DNA of 64,000 nt from JBGASG01 sp046328035 (GCA_046328035.1 JAXLXI010000006.1:289531-353530); one strand, 5' to 3'; shown: positions 1-9,548, counted from the stretch's first letter. The notes: a model not told the origin generated them from the letters alone. Numbers and translations: made by a program.

Positions 1-173
1 CAAAAGCTTGACAGGTGGCGGGATTTGTGGATTATTGTAATTATATGCGCTTGTCGCAGCCGCGTCGGAAGCGGTTCTCCACTTACACTTTCAACTGCCA
101 CTGAGATCGTGGTCGATTAAGCGCACTGGATGAACCATTCCCGGGGCGCTCATCGTGCAGGTCTTAGTAGTTA

Positions 174-1190
174 GTGCTTCACCTATTAATACTGGTATCG
201 AATTTGGTTCTGGCCACTGCGGTGGCTCTGCTCCTGGTTTGCGTGCGTCCCGCTTGCGGCAGTGATGCCGGCAGCACTGCCTCGCTCTCCGAACGGCTCT
301 CGCTGCCGATGTCGGAGTGGCACGCCGCGCCAGGCGCCGGGCGGCAAGGCGTTTACTTGATTGCCATCCACGGCATGAGCTTGCACGGGCACGTGTACAA
401 CCGCCTGGGCGAGACGTTGAGGGCGCAAGGCATAACCGTCATCGCGCCTGATCTGCGCGGCTACGGGGGCTGGTCGAGCGAAATCGACTATAAACAAAGC
501 CTGTCCGACTTGACGCGCATTACCGACGAGATCAAGCGCCGCAGCCCGGATGCGGCGGTTTATGTGCTCGGCGAGAGCCTCGGGGCTTCCATGGCTGTGC
601 AGCTGGCCGCGCAGCGTCCCGACTCGATCGACGGATTGATTCTCTCTGCGCCCGGTGTCAAACTGCATCATTGCATTTCGCTGAATATGGTCCCCGGGGT
701 GATGCACATGCTGGTCGCTCAGAAACACCAGCTCGACATCGCACCTTATCTGCGCAAGCACATCTCCAACGACGAAGAGATAATTTCCGAGCATCTGGGC
801 GACCAAACCGTGCGCACCAGATTTAGTATCAAAGCGATTCTCTCCACCTGCAAGGTGGTCAGGCAAACTTTGAAAGTAGCACCACAGGTGCCGGGACATG
901 TGCCGGTATTGATTTTGCAGGGCGGGCAGGACAAGATGCTGAAGCCTGCCGGTGCGCAACTGCTGCGTATCAGCTTCGCTCGCCACGATGCCGATCTTGT
1001 GTGCCTGCCGGCGGCTGGGCACATTTTGCTGGAAACCGCGAAGCCGAACGTCGCCGCCATGAGCGCCGTCGATGCCTGGTTGAGCAAACAAATCACCCGC
1101 CGCAGTTTTGTGGCCAGCGCGCTCCGGTTGCCCGAAAATGCGGGATCCGCCATCCAGTCGGGGACCGGACTCTCAAATGGCGACCTTTGA
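174..1190 (+). CDS. Alpha/beta hydrolase (lysophospholipase/monoglyceride-lipase type), membrane-anchored or exported
   Basis: 338-residue serine hydrolase of the alpha/beta fold; substrate unknown, probably an ester or acylglycerol. The N-terminus (residues 5-23) is a hydrophobic segment that could be a signal peptide or anchor. IHG at 65-67 fits the oxyanion strand, GESLG at 133-137 is the nucleophile elbow with Ser135, GGQD near 250-253 supplies the acid and AGH at 281-283 the catalytic His, so the triad is complete. The start is a GTG; the sequence shows no strong ribosome site, so a slightly later start is possible. It precedes a secreted metallopeptidase on the same strand by 65 bases. 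The family assignment is solid; the exact reaction cannot be read from sequence. Confidence 0.8.
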   Translation: MLHLLILVSNLVLATAVALLLVCVRPACGSDAGSTASLSERLSLPMSEWHAAPGAGRQGVYLIAIHGMSLHGHVYNRLGETLRAQGITVIAPDLRGYGGWSSEIDYKQSLSDLTRITDEIKRRSPDAAVYVLGESLGASMAVQLAAQRPDSIDGLILSAPGVKLHHCISLNMVPGVMHMLVAQKHQLDIAPYLRKHISNDEEIISEHLGDQTVRTRFSIKAILSTCKVVRQTLKVAPQVPGHVPVLILQGGQDKMLKPAGAQLLRISFARHDADLVCLPAAGHILLETAKPNVAAMSAVDAWLSKQITRRSFVASALRLPENAGSAIQSGTGLSNGDL

Positions 1191-1255
1191 CCCAAGCTGC
1201 TAAAGTCTAGTAAGTGGGTCCAATACTTCCTTAACTGCAAACCCGGGTCTGTCAA

Positions 1256-2218
1256 TTGAGAAGAGCTCTGGTTTTTCTGACCTTGCTGATTGCGTTTTTG
1301 TGGGCGCCGCCCGAGCTGATGGCCCAGTGGTGGGCGCCCAGCCAGCGCAGCAGTGCACCGGATATGGTGCGGCTCAACATCGGCGGTTCAGTCATCGATG
1401 TGCAGTTCATGCGCGGCGATTATCCGCTGCCGCGCGAAACCTACACCCGCTGGATTTCCACCGCCGCCCGGTCAGTGAGCCGATATTATGGAAAGTTTCC
1501 AGTGCCGCGCCTCCTGGTCAGGCTGTCTTCCACCAGCGGCCGATCGGTGGCGTTCTCCACTGCCGGTTTCGAAGACGGCCGGCCGATCATCGAGATTCCC
1601 ATCGGCCGAAACATCACCGAAGAGCGCCTGATGCGCAGCTGGGAAGCGACGCATGAAATGGTGCATCTGGCCTTCCCGATGGTTGACGGCGACGACCGCT
1701 GGCTCAAAGAAGGCATGGCTACCTATATAGAGCCGATCGCCCGGATGCAGGTCAATGACCTGCAGGCAAGTAAAGTCTGGGGCGACCTTCTGGAAAGCAT
1801 GCCGGACGGGCTGGCCGACAACGACACCGGACTGAGCGAGGCGCGCAGCATCGACCGCATTTACTGGGGCGGCGCTATTTTCTGTCTGGTCGCTGACTGC
1901 GAGATTCGCAAGCGCACCAATAACCAGCGCGGACTGCAGGATGCGATGGCGGCGATTCCAGCTGCCGGCGGCAATTTCGAGTCCGAGTGGTCGGCGCGCA
2001 AGGCTCTGCGCGTCGGCGATCAGGCTGTCGGCGTGAGAGTGCTCGAACCCCTGTACGACCAGATGCGCAGCCAACCCCTGCGGGTCAGTCTGGAATCATA
2101 TTGGAAGCAGCTGGGTGTGCGGCAGGTCGGTGATCGTGTTTATTTCGACGACCGGGCTCCCCTTTCATCGATCCGTCTGGCGATCAATTCGGGCAGCTTG
2201 GGCAAATCGGGCAAATAG
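1256..2218 (+). CDS. Secreted zinc metallopeptidase-like protein (HExxH, peptidase MA-like)
   Basis: 320 residues from a TTG start. An N-terminal signal peptide spans about residues 3-23 and ends before AQWW. HEMVH at 133-137 is a zinc-binding HExxH motif, and WLKEGMATY at 149-157 supplies the downstream Glu (E152) of the gluzincin arrangement. The zinc site therefore looks intact, as in peptidase MA-type metallohydrolases. It probably acts outside the cytoplasmic membrane. It follows the hydrolase gene closely and may be co-transcribed with it. Substrate unknown. The start is the weakest part of the call, because TTG is rare and no clear ribosome site precedes it. Confidence 0.7.
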   Translation: MRRALVFLTLLIAFLWAPPELMAQWWAPSQRSSAPDMVRLNIGGSVIDVQFMRGDYPLPRETYTRWISTAARSVSRYYGKFPVPRLLVRLSSTSGRSVAFSTAGFEDGRPIIEIPIGRNITEERLMRSWEATHEMVHLAFPMVDGDDRWLKEGMATYIEPIARMQVNDLQASKVWGDLLESMPDGLADNDTGLSEARSIDRIYWGGAIFCLVADCEIRKRTNNQRGLQDAMAAIPAAGGNFESEWSARKALRVGDQAVGVRVLEPLYDQMRSQPLRVSLESYWKQLGVRQVGDRVYFDDRAPLSSIRLAINSGSLGKSGK

Positions 2219-2307
2219 AACTTTCGGGCGCCGGCCGGGTAAATTAGTTTCAGAGACTGCCTTGGGGTTAGGCGAGCGCGGTTTGCGCGGTTTAGGGGGC
2301 AACAGCC

Positions 2308-2916
2308 ATGATGCTAGCGGATACGGTGGGAATCTTCCTGGTTATCGTCGGGCTTCTGATTGCCTTTCCGGCACTCTGGCTGTTTTGCCGGGGCATGTGG
2401 ACCGATGCCGTCACCGCCTGCGCCGACCGCAACCGCCACGGCATGCTGAAGTCGTTTTTTGTCGGATTGCCGTTTCTGGTCATGCTGATTTTCGCCATGG
2501 GCATCTCCGGCAAGTTGCCCGGACCGGTCGGTCAGCTGTCTCCGCTTTTCGAATTGAGTTTCTTTTTTCTGTATGCCAGTGTCGGTGTGGCGGGCATCGC
2601 GACAATGCTGGGCGGTCGGCTGCCTTCGCCTGCCGATGAAACCCGCCCCTGGAAGCGCACTTTGCGCGGCGGCGTGGTGCTGGTTCTGTCGTTTCTGTTT
2701 CCGATTCTGGGCTGGTTTCTCCTGCTGCCGGTTTCTTTGATAGTCGGCTTCGGCACTTTGACGCGCGTTTTGCTGACGCGAAAAAGAGTGCCCAAGGCAC
2801 CACCGCCTCTGCCGCCCATCGCGGTTGGCGATGAAACTGCCGACACCGGCGAGTTAGGCTTGACCGCAGAGCCGATGGCGATGTCTGCGGAAGATGAAGC
2901 GGCGACGCCGGTTTGA
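2308..2916 (+). CDS. Multi-pass membrane protein of unknown function
   Basis: 202 residues with about four hydrophobic helices: roughly 7-28, 50-68, 78-97 and 120-145. A soluble Pro/Ala/Glu-rich tail contains PKAPPPLPP. No family is recognised. Two adjacent ATG codons (2308 and 2311) can start it. The stop codon TGA at 2914-2916 overlaps a TTG that opens the frame of the next gene (DUF1800), and the preferred start of that gene is only 11 bases downstream. The two are thus tightly coupled and likely share a transcript. Function may relate to export or membrane organisation of the neighbouring secreted DUF1800/DUF1501 proteins, but this is only context. Confidence 0.6.
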   Translation: MMLADTVGIFLVIVGLLIAFPALWLFCRGMWTDAVTACADRNRHGMLKSFFVGLPFLVMLIFAMGISGKLPGPVGQLSPLFELSFFFLYASVGVAGIATMLGGRLPSPADETRPWKRTLRGGVVLVLSFLFPILGWFLLLPVSLIVGFGTLTRVLLTRKRVPKAPPPLPPIAVGDETADTGELGLTAEPMAMSAEDEAATPV

Positions 2917-2927
2917 GGCTGCCGCCC

Positions 2928-4427
2928 ATGAAGTCGAGCCGACGCAAATTTTTGCTGGCCGGAGCCGCTTTGGCCGGCAGTGTGCCGCTCACATCTTGCG
3001 AGGGCATTCTCAGCCGCGTCACGCAGGATCTGGGGCAGGCGATTCCCGATCATGTAACGGCCGCCACCAGTGATGATATCGATCCGCTCTTCCACATTTT
3101 GCAGCGCACCAGTTTCGGCGTCTGGCCCGGTGATCTGGAACGCATTGGCTCCATGGGCGGTGCTGCATACATCGAACAACAACTCGCCCCTGAAAAAATC
3201 GATGATGCGCTTTGCGAGATGCGGGCTCGCCGTTTCGAAACGCTGGCTATGGACCCGGGCATGTGTTACGAGTTTCGCCGCGAGGCGCTACGCAAAGACA
3301 TCGTGCGCCACACGCTGTTGCGAGCCGCCTACAGCAAGAAACAGTTATTTGAAGTGATGGTGTCGTTCTGGACGGATCACCTGAATATCAACATCGACAA
3401 AGGTGATTGCGTTTATTTGAAACCGACCGATGACAAGCAAGTGGTGCGGGCGCATGCCTTCGGCAGGTTCCGCGACCTGATCAGAGCCTCTGCAACGTCG
3501 CCCGCCATGCTGGTTTACCTGGACGGGAAGGAGAACAAGAAATCCACACCCAAAGACATACCGAATGAAAACTACGGGCGCGAACTTCTGGAGTTGCACA
3601 CGCTGGGCGTCGATGGTGGCTATACGCAAAAGGATGTCTTCGAGGCGGCGCGTTGTTTGACGGGCTGGCGCATTCACGATCGTATGCACAAGGGCACGGC
3701 ATTTTTCGAACCGGCGTTCCACGACGACGGCGAGAAACATGTGCTCGGTCAGACAATTGCCGCCGGTGGGGGCGCGGCGGATCTGGACCGGTTGGTCGAC
3801 ATTTGCTGCAGTCATCCGGCAACAGCCCGGCACATCGCCACCAAGCTGGTGCGAAAGTTCGTAGCCGATGATCCGCCCGCGGCTCTGGTCAATCAGGTGG
3901 CAGCAACCTTCACCGCCAGTGGTGGCGACATCAAATCGCTGCTGCGCCAGATTCTGAGAAGCGAAGATTTCGCGAAGCAGCGAGGCACTAAGATCAAGCG
4001 TCCGTTTCATTACATCGTCAGCTGTTTGCGGGCGACCGGAGCGGACACGCATGCCCGCCCGGAACTGGTCGAGTACCTGTCGCGGATGGGACAGCCGCTG
4101 TTTCAATTCCCGACGCCGGACGGCTATCCTGAGAGTGCCGCACATTGGGTGGGGACGCTTTTGTGGCGCTGGAATTTTGCCATGACGCTGGCTGCCAATC
4201 AGGTGCCCAACGTGCATATCGACGGCAATCGTCTGGCGCAAGCCCTGTCCATTACCGGCAACTCGGTAACGCCGCTGTTGGCCCACCTGCTCGGTCGCCT
4301 GCCCACAACGGAGGAAGGTGCGGTCGTCGCGCAGTTTGTCTCGGCGCAACTGCCGCTTTCATCCGAACTGGTGCAACTGCCGGTGCTCGGACTGATGCTG
4401 GCTTGCCCGGCGTTTCAGAAGTATTGA
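2928..4427 (+). CDS. DUF1800 family protein with Tat/lipoprotein-type signal
   Basis: DUF1800 proteins are large secreted proteins of unknown biochemical role that are usually encoded beside DUF1501 proteins, as here. The N-terminus reads SSRRKFLLAGAALAG, a twin-arginine motif with a hydrophobic stretch, ending in LTSC, a plausible lipobox. DUF1800 features include LLRRTSFG-like ILQRTSFGVWPGD near 60, NENYGRELLELHTLGVDGGYTQKDV, a family signature, near 215-240, and LTGWR. I prefer ATG 2928, preceded by GAGG about 10 bases upstream, over the in-frame TTG at 2913 that overlaps the previous stop. Length (499 aa) is normal. It is followed 7 bases later by the DUF1501 gene. Confidence 0.88.
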   Translation: MKSSRRKFLLAGAALAGSVPLTSCEGILSRVTQDLGQAIPDHVTAATSDDIDPLFHILQRTSFGVWPGDLERIGSMGGAAYIEQQLAPEKIDDALCEMRARRFETLAMDPGMCYEFRREALRKDIVRHTLLRAAYSKKQLFEVMVSFWTDHLNINIDKGDCVYLKPTDDKQVVRAHAFGRFRDLIRASATSPAMLVYLDGKENKKSTPKDIPNENYGRELLELHTLGVDGGYTQKDVFEAARCLTGWRIHDRMHKGTAFFEPAFHDDGEKHVLGQTIAAGGGAADLDRLVDICCSHPATARHIATKLVRKFVADDPPAALVNQVAATFTASGGDIKSLLRQILRSEDFAKQRGTKIKRPFHYIVSCLRATGADTHARPELVEYLSRMGQPLFQFPTPDGYPESAAHWVGTLLWRWNFAMTLAANQVPNVHIDGNRLAQALSITGNSVTPLLAHLLGRLPTTEEGAVVAQFVSAQLPLSSELVQLPVLGLMLACPAFQKY

Positions 4428-4434
4428 CTCGAGG

Positions 4435-5691
4435 TTGATTGCCGCCCGCCATGCCAGTTTCTCGCCGCACATTTTTGAAGAAACTTCTGTAGCCGACAAT
4501 TCCCAGGCGGATGCCCGCAGCCGCCATACGCTCGTTTGCGTGTTTCTGCGCGGGGGCGCCGATATGTTGAACATCGTTGTGCCTCACGCTGACGATGACT
4601 ATTACAAGGCGCGCCCCACCATCGCCATCCCCAGACCGGCAGTGGCGTCCGTCACCGGCGCCTCCGCCTTGCGACTGAATGATTTCTATGGGTTTCATCC
4701 CAAGATGAAACCGCTGCTGGACGCCTTTCGCGATCATCGCCTCGGTATCGTGCAGGCTGTCGGAACCGACAACCCAAGCGGATCGCATTTCGATACGCAG
4801 GATCAAATGGAGCACGGCGAAGCCTACAAGAAGACCATCGGCGGCGGCTGGCTGGGACGGTTCTTAGCCACGCGGTCGACCAGTGAGATCGCCGCCGGCG
4901 CCGGCACGTCAACGCCACTGCGAGCGGTGGCAATCGGGGCAAGCATTCCGGAGTCTTTGCGCGGCGCGCCTGTGGCGACCGCTCTTGCCTCCGTCGACGA
5001 AGTGAAGCTCGATGTCGCCGCCCCGCTTGCTGTTCCGCTTTGCGATGCGCTCTCCAAAATGTATGGAGCCGAGGTCGGGCTGCTCAGTTCATCCGGTGCG
5101 GCGACATTGAAACTTTTGACGAGAGTGCAGGCGATTCGCGAACATGAGTACAAGCCGGAGTCGGGCATCACCTATCCGGAACACGATTTCGGCACAGGGC
5201 TGCGCGAGATTGCGCGTCTGATCAAGGGAAACGTCGGTGTCGAGGTTGCGTGTGTGGATCTGGATGGTTGGGACACCCATTTCATTCAGGGCGCCGGCGA
5301 AGGATTGCAGGCGGCGTCCATCGACATATTGGCGCGGGGGCTGGCCGCGTTCGACCGGGACATTGTTCACTTCCGCGATCGGGTCACTGTTCTGGTGATG
5401 ACTGAGTTTGGCCGGCGCATCTATGAAAACGGATCGCTGGGCACCGATCACGGCCGGGGTTTCGCGGTGCTGGCGCTCGGGGATCGCATCGCCGGTGGTA
5501 CCATTCACGGAAAATATCCGGGGCTCGACGAACGCGATGCATTCCTGCTCGGACCCGGCGGATTGTCAATTAACCTCGACTATCGCAATGTGCTCTCGGA
5601 GATCCTGATCAGTCTGATGGGAACCCCGAATGTCTCGGAAGTATTTCCAGGCTTCAAGCCGCTGCCAATTGGACTTGTGCGCACGCAGTAA
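4435..5691 (+). CDS. DUF1501 family protein, Tat signal apparently out of frame
   Basis: Partner of DUF1800 proteins, with an alkaline-phosphatase-like fold. The diagnostic start of the domain, TLVCVFLRGGADMLNIVVPHADDDYY, begins near residue 32. Later motifs are GSHFDTQDQMEHG, DLDGWDTHF and TEFGRRIYENGSLGTDHGRG, all typical. The oddity is the N-terminus. The open frame starts at a poor TTG (4435) and encodes no signal peptide, while ATG 4451-4492 in another frame encodes MPVSRRTFLKKLL followed by a stop. That is a perfect twin-arginine n-region. A -1 shift near 4489 would join them, but the hydrophobic core would still be missing. This is a decayed signal, a frameshift or a sequence error. 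Confidence 0.82.
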   Translation: MIAARHASFSPHIFEETSVADNSQADARSRHTLVCVFLRGGADMLNIVVPHADDDYYKARPTIAIPRPAVASVTGASALRLNDFYGFHPKMKPLLDAFRDHRLGIVQAVGTDNPSGSHFDTQDQMEHGEAYKKTIGGGWLGRFLATRSTSEIAAGAGTSTPLRAVAIGASIPESLRGAPVATALASVDEVKLDVAAPLAVPLCDALSKMYGAEVGLLSSSGAATLKLLTRVQAIREHEYKPESGITYPEHDFGTGLREIARLIKGNVGVEVACVDLDGWDTHFIQGAGEGLQAASIDILARGLAAFDRDIVHFRDRVTVLVMTEFGRRIYENGSLGTDHGRGFAVLALGDRIAGGTIHGKYPGLDERDAFLLGPGGLSINLDYRNVLSEILISLMGTPNVSEVFPGFKPLPIGLVRTQ

Positions 5692-5754
5692 CGCCACGTA
5701 TCACACTGCCTAAGCCGCACTGCCAAATCCGCTGTCTACGACATTTGCAGCCGC

Positions 5755-6528
5755 CTACTGATCTCGCGATGGCTCAGATACCGGCGCGCATACCTGTCCG
5801 TAGGCTTTGTGCAGAGTGCGAAACATCCGGTCCCAAATGTCGGTGTAGAATCCGAAATTGAAATCCTTGTCCTGATGGTGCTGCCCGTGGAAGGTGCTGG
5901 TGGTCAGCCGCCCGATTACAGGTAGCCTCGTCCAGATATCGGGGAACGGCTCGACACCCAGATGCCCCAGGGTTCCGAATGTGGCATTGAGCATAAGGTA
6001 AATGCAAATCGCCATCCACGACCACGAATGGGCGGCGAGCACGAGCAGCCAGAGCGAGCCAAATCCGAAGACCTCCACTGGATTCAGAACGAACAGCGAC
6101 AGTGGGCGAGGCTTGTCATAAATGTGGTGAGTCTGGTGCACGATGGGAAACAACCTGGGATGGTGGCACATACGGTGCGTAACATACATGAGAAAGTCCA
6201 TCGCCACCAGGAGCAATACCACATCTATCAATGTCCACAAGCCCAGATCGCGGTTAATCTTGATAATTCCAAGGCGCCACAAGTACCACCCGGCCACCGC
6301 CACCATCGTGTTCAAAAACACAACTGACAATGCGAGCAGCACTTCGCGTTTCTCAAGCGGCAAAGGTGCCTCGATTACCCGCCGGTTAGCAAACAACCCG
6401 ACGAGAACCTGCCCGGCAGCCAGGCACATGACAAACTGCAAAACGTTTTGCATAAACAGCCAGAAAGCCGCGTCGGTCAAACTCGCCCGACCGAAATAAT
6501 CAAGCACCCAATTGGCCAGGTCTGCCAC
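5755..6528 (-). CDS. Sterol desaturase / fatty acid hydroxylase superfamily protein
   Basis: Integral membrane di-iron hydroxylase or desaturase acting on a lipid. 257 residues with about four to five membrane segments (roughly 20-43, 60-82, 92-112, 160-185). The histidine clusters that ligate the two irons are all present: HRMCHH (HX3HH) near 117, HQTHH (HX2HH) near 130 and HGQHH near 214. The protein is of ordinary family length. It runs against the DUF1501 gene (convergent, 63 bases between stops) and is divergent from clpS. Substrate cannot be told from sequence; sterol, carotenoid and fatty acid hydroxylases share this signature. Confidence 0.85.
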   Translation of the reverse strand: MADLANWVLDYFGRASLTDAAFWLFMQNVLQFVMCLAAGQVLVGLFANRRVIEAPLPLEKREVLLALSVVFLNTMVAVAGWYLWRLGIIKINRDLGLWTLIDVVLLLVAMDFLMYVTHRMCHHPRLFPIVHQTHHIYDKPRPLSLFVLNPVEVFGFGSLWLLVLAAHSWSWMAICIYLMLNATFGTLGHLGVEPFPDIWTRLPVIGRLTTSTFHGQHHQDKDFNFGFYTDIWDRMFRTLHKAYGQVCAPVSEPSRDQ

Positions 6529-6594
6529 AACTGTGACTCTCCGTCGGCTACAGTGCTATTTTAAGCGCCCGCCAGGTTTGAGCCATTGCCCCCA

Positions 6595-6618
6595 AGCTAA
6601 AACGATATCGCTTTAGCT
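6595..6618. repeat. Dispersed GATATC-centred palindrome, single copy
   Basis: AGCTAAAACGATATCGCTTTAGCT. This is a 24-base near-perfect palindrome and one of about 16 copies of the same element in the window. It lies between the divergent hydroxylase and clpS genes. Confidence 0.85.
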
Positions 6619-6678
6619 CCGGAGTGTCTCACCTTTGCGACAAAAGAGGGTATTTTGCGAAAATTGCCAAGAGGGGTT

Positions 6679-6706
6679 TTGTGAGGAATAAATCCGGCTG
6701 TACAAT
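6679..6706 (+). promoter_or_regulatory. Candidate sigma-70 type promoter of clpS-clpA
   Basis: TTGTGA at 6679-6684 and TACAAT at 6701-6706 with a 16-base spacer, 36 bases ahead of the clpS ATG. Good -10 box, fair -35. Confidence 0.5.
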
Positions 6707-6742
6707 AGCGGAGCCCCGGAACAGCGCAGAGAACCGACCAAA

Positions 6743-7084
6743 ATGCCCGAGTGGGAAGACGACGACGATGATGGTGATGGCGAGGGCAAGGGTGGAACCG
6801 GCCTTGCTACCGAAACGCGGCCCAAGGTCGAAAAGCCGCCCTTGTATAAAGTTCTGCTGCACAACGACGACTTTACCAGTATGGATTTCGTCGTCTACAT
6901 CCTCGTTAACGTTTTCAACAAAGGCATGATGGAGGCGGAGAACATCATGCTGGCTGTCCATTATGCGGGAGTGGGCGTGGCGGGAGTGTTTACCTATGAG
7001 ATTGCAGAGGCAAAAGTAAATAAGGTGATTGCCCTGGCACAGGAGCAAGATTTTCCGCTCCTGTGTACCATAGAAGAAGAGTAA
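6743..7084 (+). CDS. clpS: ATP-dependent Clp protease adaptor protein ClpS
   Basis: Adaptor that delivers N-degron substrates to the ClpAP protease. 113 residues: an acidic, glycine-rich flexible N-terminal tail (WEDDDDDGDGEGKG) followed by the conserved core PPLYKVLLHNDDFTSMDFVVYIL. The Asn-Asp pair and Met of the N-end pocket are present, and VHYAGVGVAGVFTYEIAEAKV matches the typical helix and strand region. ATG 6743 gives a normal ClpS length. The next gene, clpA, begins 13 bases after the stop, so the two form an operon and the protein has its expected partner. Confidence 0.95.
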   Translation: MPEWEDDDDDGDGEGKGGTGLATETRPKVEKPPLYKVLLHNDDFTSMDFVVYILVNVFNKGMMEAENIMLAVHYAGVGVAGVFTYEIAEAKVNKVIALAQEQDFPLLCTIEEE

Positions 7085-7097
7085 TTGGCGAACTCCG

Positions 7098-9548
7098 ATG
7101 CTAACACCAGAACTGCAAAAAACCCTGCAACACACTGTCGACGACTGCTTCAGCCGGCGCCATGAATATGTGACCCTCGAGCACCTGTTGTTCTGTCTGC
7201 TCGATGAAAAGACGACCGCCGACATCGTGCGCAATTGCGGCGGTAACGTCGGTGCGCTAAAAAAGGAAGTAGACGAGTTTATCGAAAAAAACATGGAGCA
7301 GCTGCCACCGGAAACGCAGAAAAATCCGGAAGCTACGGCGGCATTCCAGCGAGTCATGGATCGGGCGATTCAGCAAGCACGCTCTTCGATGCAGAGCACC
7401 GTAGATGGTGGCAATGTTCTGGCTGCCATGTTCCAGGAGCGGCGTTCACACGCGGTGTATCTTCTGGAGAAACAGGGCATCTCCCGTCTCGATGTGCTCA
7501 ATTACATTTCGCATGGCATTTCCAAGGTGGGTGGACGTCCCGGTGATGATGGGGCGGTTCCGGATGGCGATAGTAGCGAAGGCGACGCGCCGCAACAAAA
7601 GGATCCCCTGGAGGCATACACGGTCAATCTGATCGAGCGTGCCAGAGAGGGCAAAATCGATCCTCTGATTGGTCGGGAAGCGGAACTTAAGCGCACCGTG
7701 CAGGTGCTTTGCCGGCGCCGGAAGAACAATCCTATTTATGTCGGAGATCCGGGTGTCGGGAAGACGGCCATTGCCGAGGGGCTGGCGCTCAACATTTTCA
7801 ACGGCAACGTGCCTCCGCCTCTGCGTAACGTCGAGATCTACCAGCTCGATATGGGTTCTTTGATCGCGGGAACCAAGTTTCGCGGTCAGTTCGAGCAGCG
7901 ACTCAAAGATGTGATCAAGGCGTTGCAGCAAAAGCCGGGATGCATTCTGGTGATCGACGAGATTCACACGATTGTCCGTGCCGGTGCTGTGGAAGGCGGC
8001 GCCATGGATGCCTCCAATATTCTTAAACCGGCGCTGCACGCGGGCGAGCTGCGCTGTATAGGATCAACGACCTATCCGGAGTACAAGGCGTCTTTTGAAA
8101 AAGATAAGGCGCTGGCTCGCCGCTTCCAGAAGATTGAGATTGCCGAACCTTCAATTGAGGACACGATCAAGATCCTGCAAGGATTGAAAAAGCAGTACGA
8201 GGATCACCACAAGGTCACGTATCAGGAAGAGGCATTGACTGCGGCTGCCGAGCTGTCCGCCAAGCACATAAACGATCGTTTCTTGCCCGACAAGGCAATT
8301 GATATTCTCGACGAGGCTGGTGCCATTGTCCGTCTGGTGCATTGCACGGAAGACGCGCCTGTCGCCGAAGCCGCCGCTTCCGGTGCGCCGACCGCGCCGT
8401 CCGGCAGTGGCGCCGCAGTCGCAGCGCGCGGTACGGGCGCCGACGGCACAGCTGGCGCTGCCGATGCCGACGCTGCTTCCAATGCCGACGACAAGCCGCG
8501 CCCTGAAGTTACCGTTAACGATGTCGAACAGGTGGTCGCGAGCATCGCCAAGGTGCCGGCGAAGTCGGTGTCTGGTTCGGACAAGGAACGGCTCCTGGCA
8601 CTGGATCGCGAACTGAAGTCGGTGATATATGGACAGGATCACGCCATCGATCAAGTGGTGCGTTCCATCAAGTTGTCCCGATCCGGATTGGGCAACGCCT
8701 TGAAACCTGTCGGCTCGTTCCTTTTCGCCGGACCGACCGGAGTTGGCAAAACCGAGCTCGCCAAACAGATTGCTCGCGTTATGGGAGTGCAGTTCCTGCG
8801 TTTCGACATGAGCGAATACATGGAGAAACACACCGTGTCGCGCCTGATCGGCGCGCCGCCTGGATACGTCGGTTTCGACCAGGGCGGATTGCTGACCGAC
8901 GCCATCAACAAGTCACCGCATTCGGTGCTGGTTCTGGATGAAATTGAAAAGGCGCACCCGGATCTGTTCAACATACTGTTGCAGGTTATGGACCACGCCA
9001 GCCTCACCGACAACAACGGCAAGAAAGCCGACTTTCGCCAGGTAATTCTGATCATGACCACCAACGCCGGGGCGCGCGAAATGGCCAGCGAAGACATTGG
9101 TTTCCGCGCTGTTGAAGGGAAGGACTTCGCGCAGAGCGCCATGGCTTCCGGCAAGGCGAAAACTGCGATCGAGCGCGAATTCACCCCGGAATTTCGAAAC
9201 CGCTTGGACGGGATAGTGCACTTCAACCAATTGACGCGGGACGATGTCAAACGGGTCGTCGATAAGTTCGTCGAGGAGCTGCGCGCGCAACTGAAGGAGA
9301 AGCAGGTCACTTTAGACTTGACAGAGGAAGCTCGCGAGGTGCTGGCCACTCAGGGATTCGATCGCTTGTTCGGGGCTCGCCCAATGGGCCGAGTGGTTCA
9401 GCAAAAACTAAAAGAGCCGCTCTCCGAAGAAATTCTCTTCGGCAAATTGGAACACGGCGGCTCGGTGAAAGTGCTGGCGAAGGACGACGAAATCGTCATC
9501 GAAACCGAGGCAGCGCCCGCCCCGAGCGAAGGCAAATCCAGCTCTTAG
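7098..9548 (+). CDS. clpA: ATP-dependent Clp protease ATP-binding subunit ClpA
   Basis: Hexameric AAA+ unfoldase that feeds ClpP. 816 residues. The N-domain (1-150) carries double Clp repeats. The first AAA module has Walker A GDPGVGKT near 216-223 and Walker B VIDEIH. The second module has GPTGVGKT near 545-552 and VLDEIEKAH. An IGF tripeptide at 667-669, at the position of the ClpP-docking IGL/IGF loop, supports ClpP partnership. There is no long ClpB-type coiled-coil middle domain, which separates it from ClpB. An unusual low-complexity Ala/Gly/Asp-rich insert at about 418-470 lies between the modules. It is the second gene of the clpS-clpA operon. Confidence 0.95.
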   Translation: MLTPELQKTLQHTVDDCFSRRHEYVTLEHLLFCLLDEKTTADIVRNCGGNVGALKKEVDEFIEKNMEQLPPETQKNPEATAAFQRVMDRAIQQARSSMQSTVDGGNVLAAMFQERRSHAVYLLEKQGISRLDVLNYISHGISKVGGRPGDDGAVPDGDSSEGDAPQQKDPLEAYTVNLIERAREGKIDPLIGREAELKRTVQVLCRRRKNNPIYVGDPGVGKTAIAEGLALNIFNGNVPPPLRNVEIYQLDMGSLIAGTKFRGQFEQRLKDVIKALQQKPGCILVIDEIHTIVRAGAVEGGAMDASNILKPALHAGELRCIGSTTYPEYKASFEKDKALARRFQKIEIAEPSIEDTIKILQGLKKQYEDHHKVTYQEEALTAAAELSAKHINDRFLPDKAIDILDEAGAIVRLVHCTEDAPVAEAAASGAPTAPSGSGAAVAARGTGADGTAGAADADAASNADDKPRPEVTVNDVEQVVASIAKVPAKSVSGSDKERLLALDRELKSVIYGQDHAIDQVVRSIKLSRSGLGNALKPVGSFLFAGPTGVGKTELAKQIARVMGVQFLRFDMSEYMEKHTVSRLIGAPPGYVGFDQGGLLTDAINKSPHSVLVLDEIEKAHPDLFNILLQVMDHASLTDNNGKKADFRQVILIMTTNAGAREMASEDIGFRAVEGKDFAQSAMASGKAKTAIEREFTPEFRNRLDGIVHFNQLTRDDVKRVVDKFVEELRAQLKEKQVTLDLTEEAREVLATQGFDRLFGARPMGRVVQQKLKEPLSEEILFGKLEHGGSVKVLAKDDEIVIETEAAPAPSEGKSSS

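Noticed and set aside
1..173. A tRNA or a gene end at the left edge
   Set aside because: No tRNA fold and no frame with similarity; TTGACA at 8-13 may be a -35 box but the -10 is poor.
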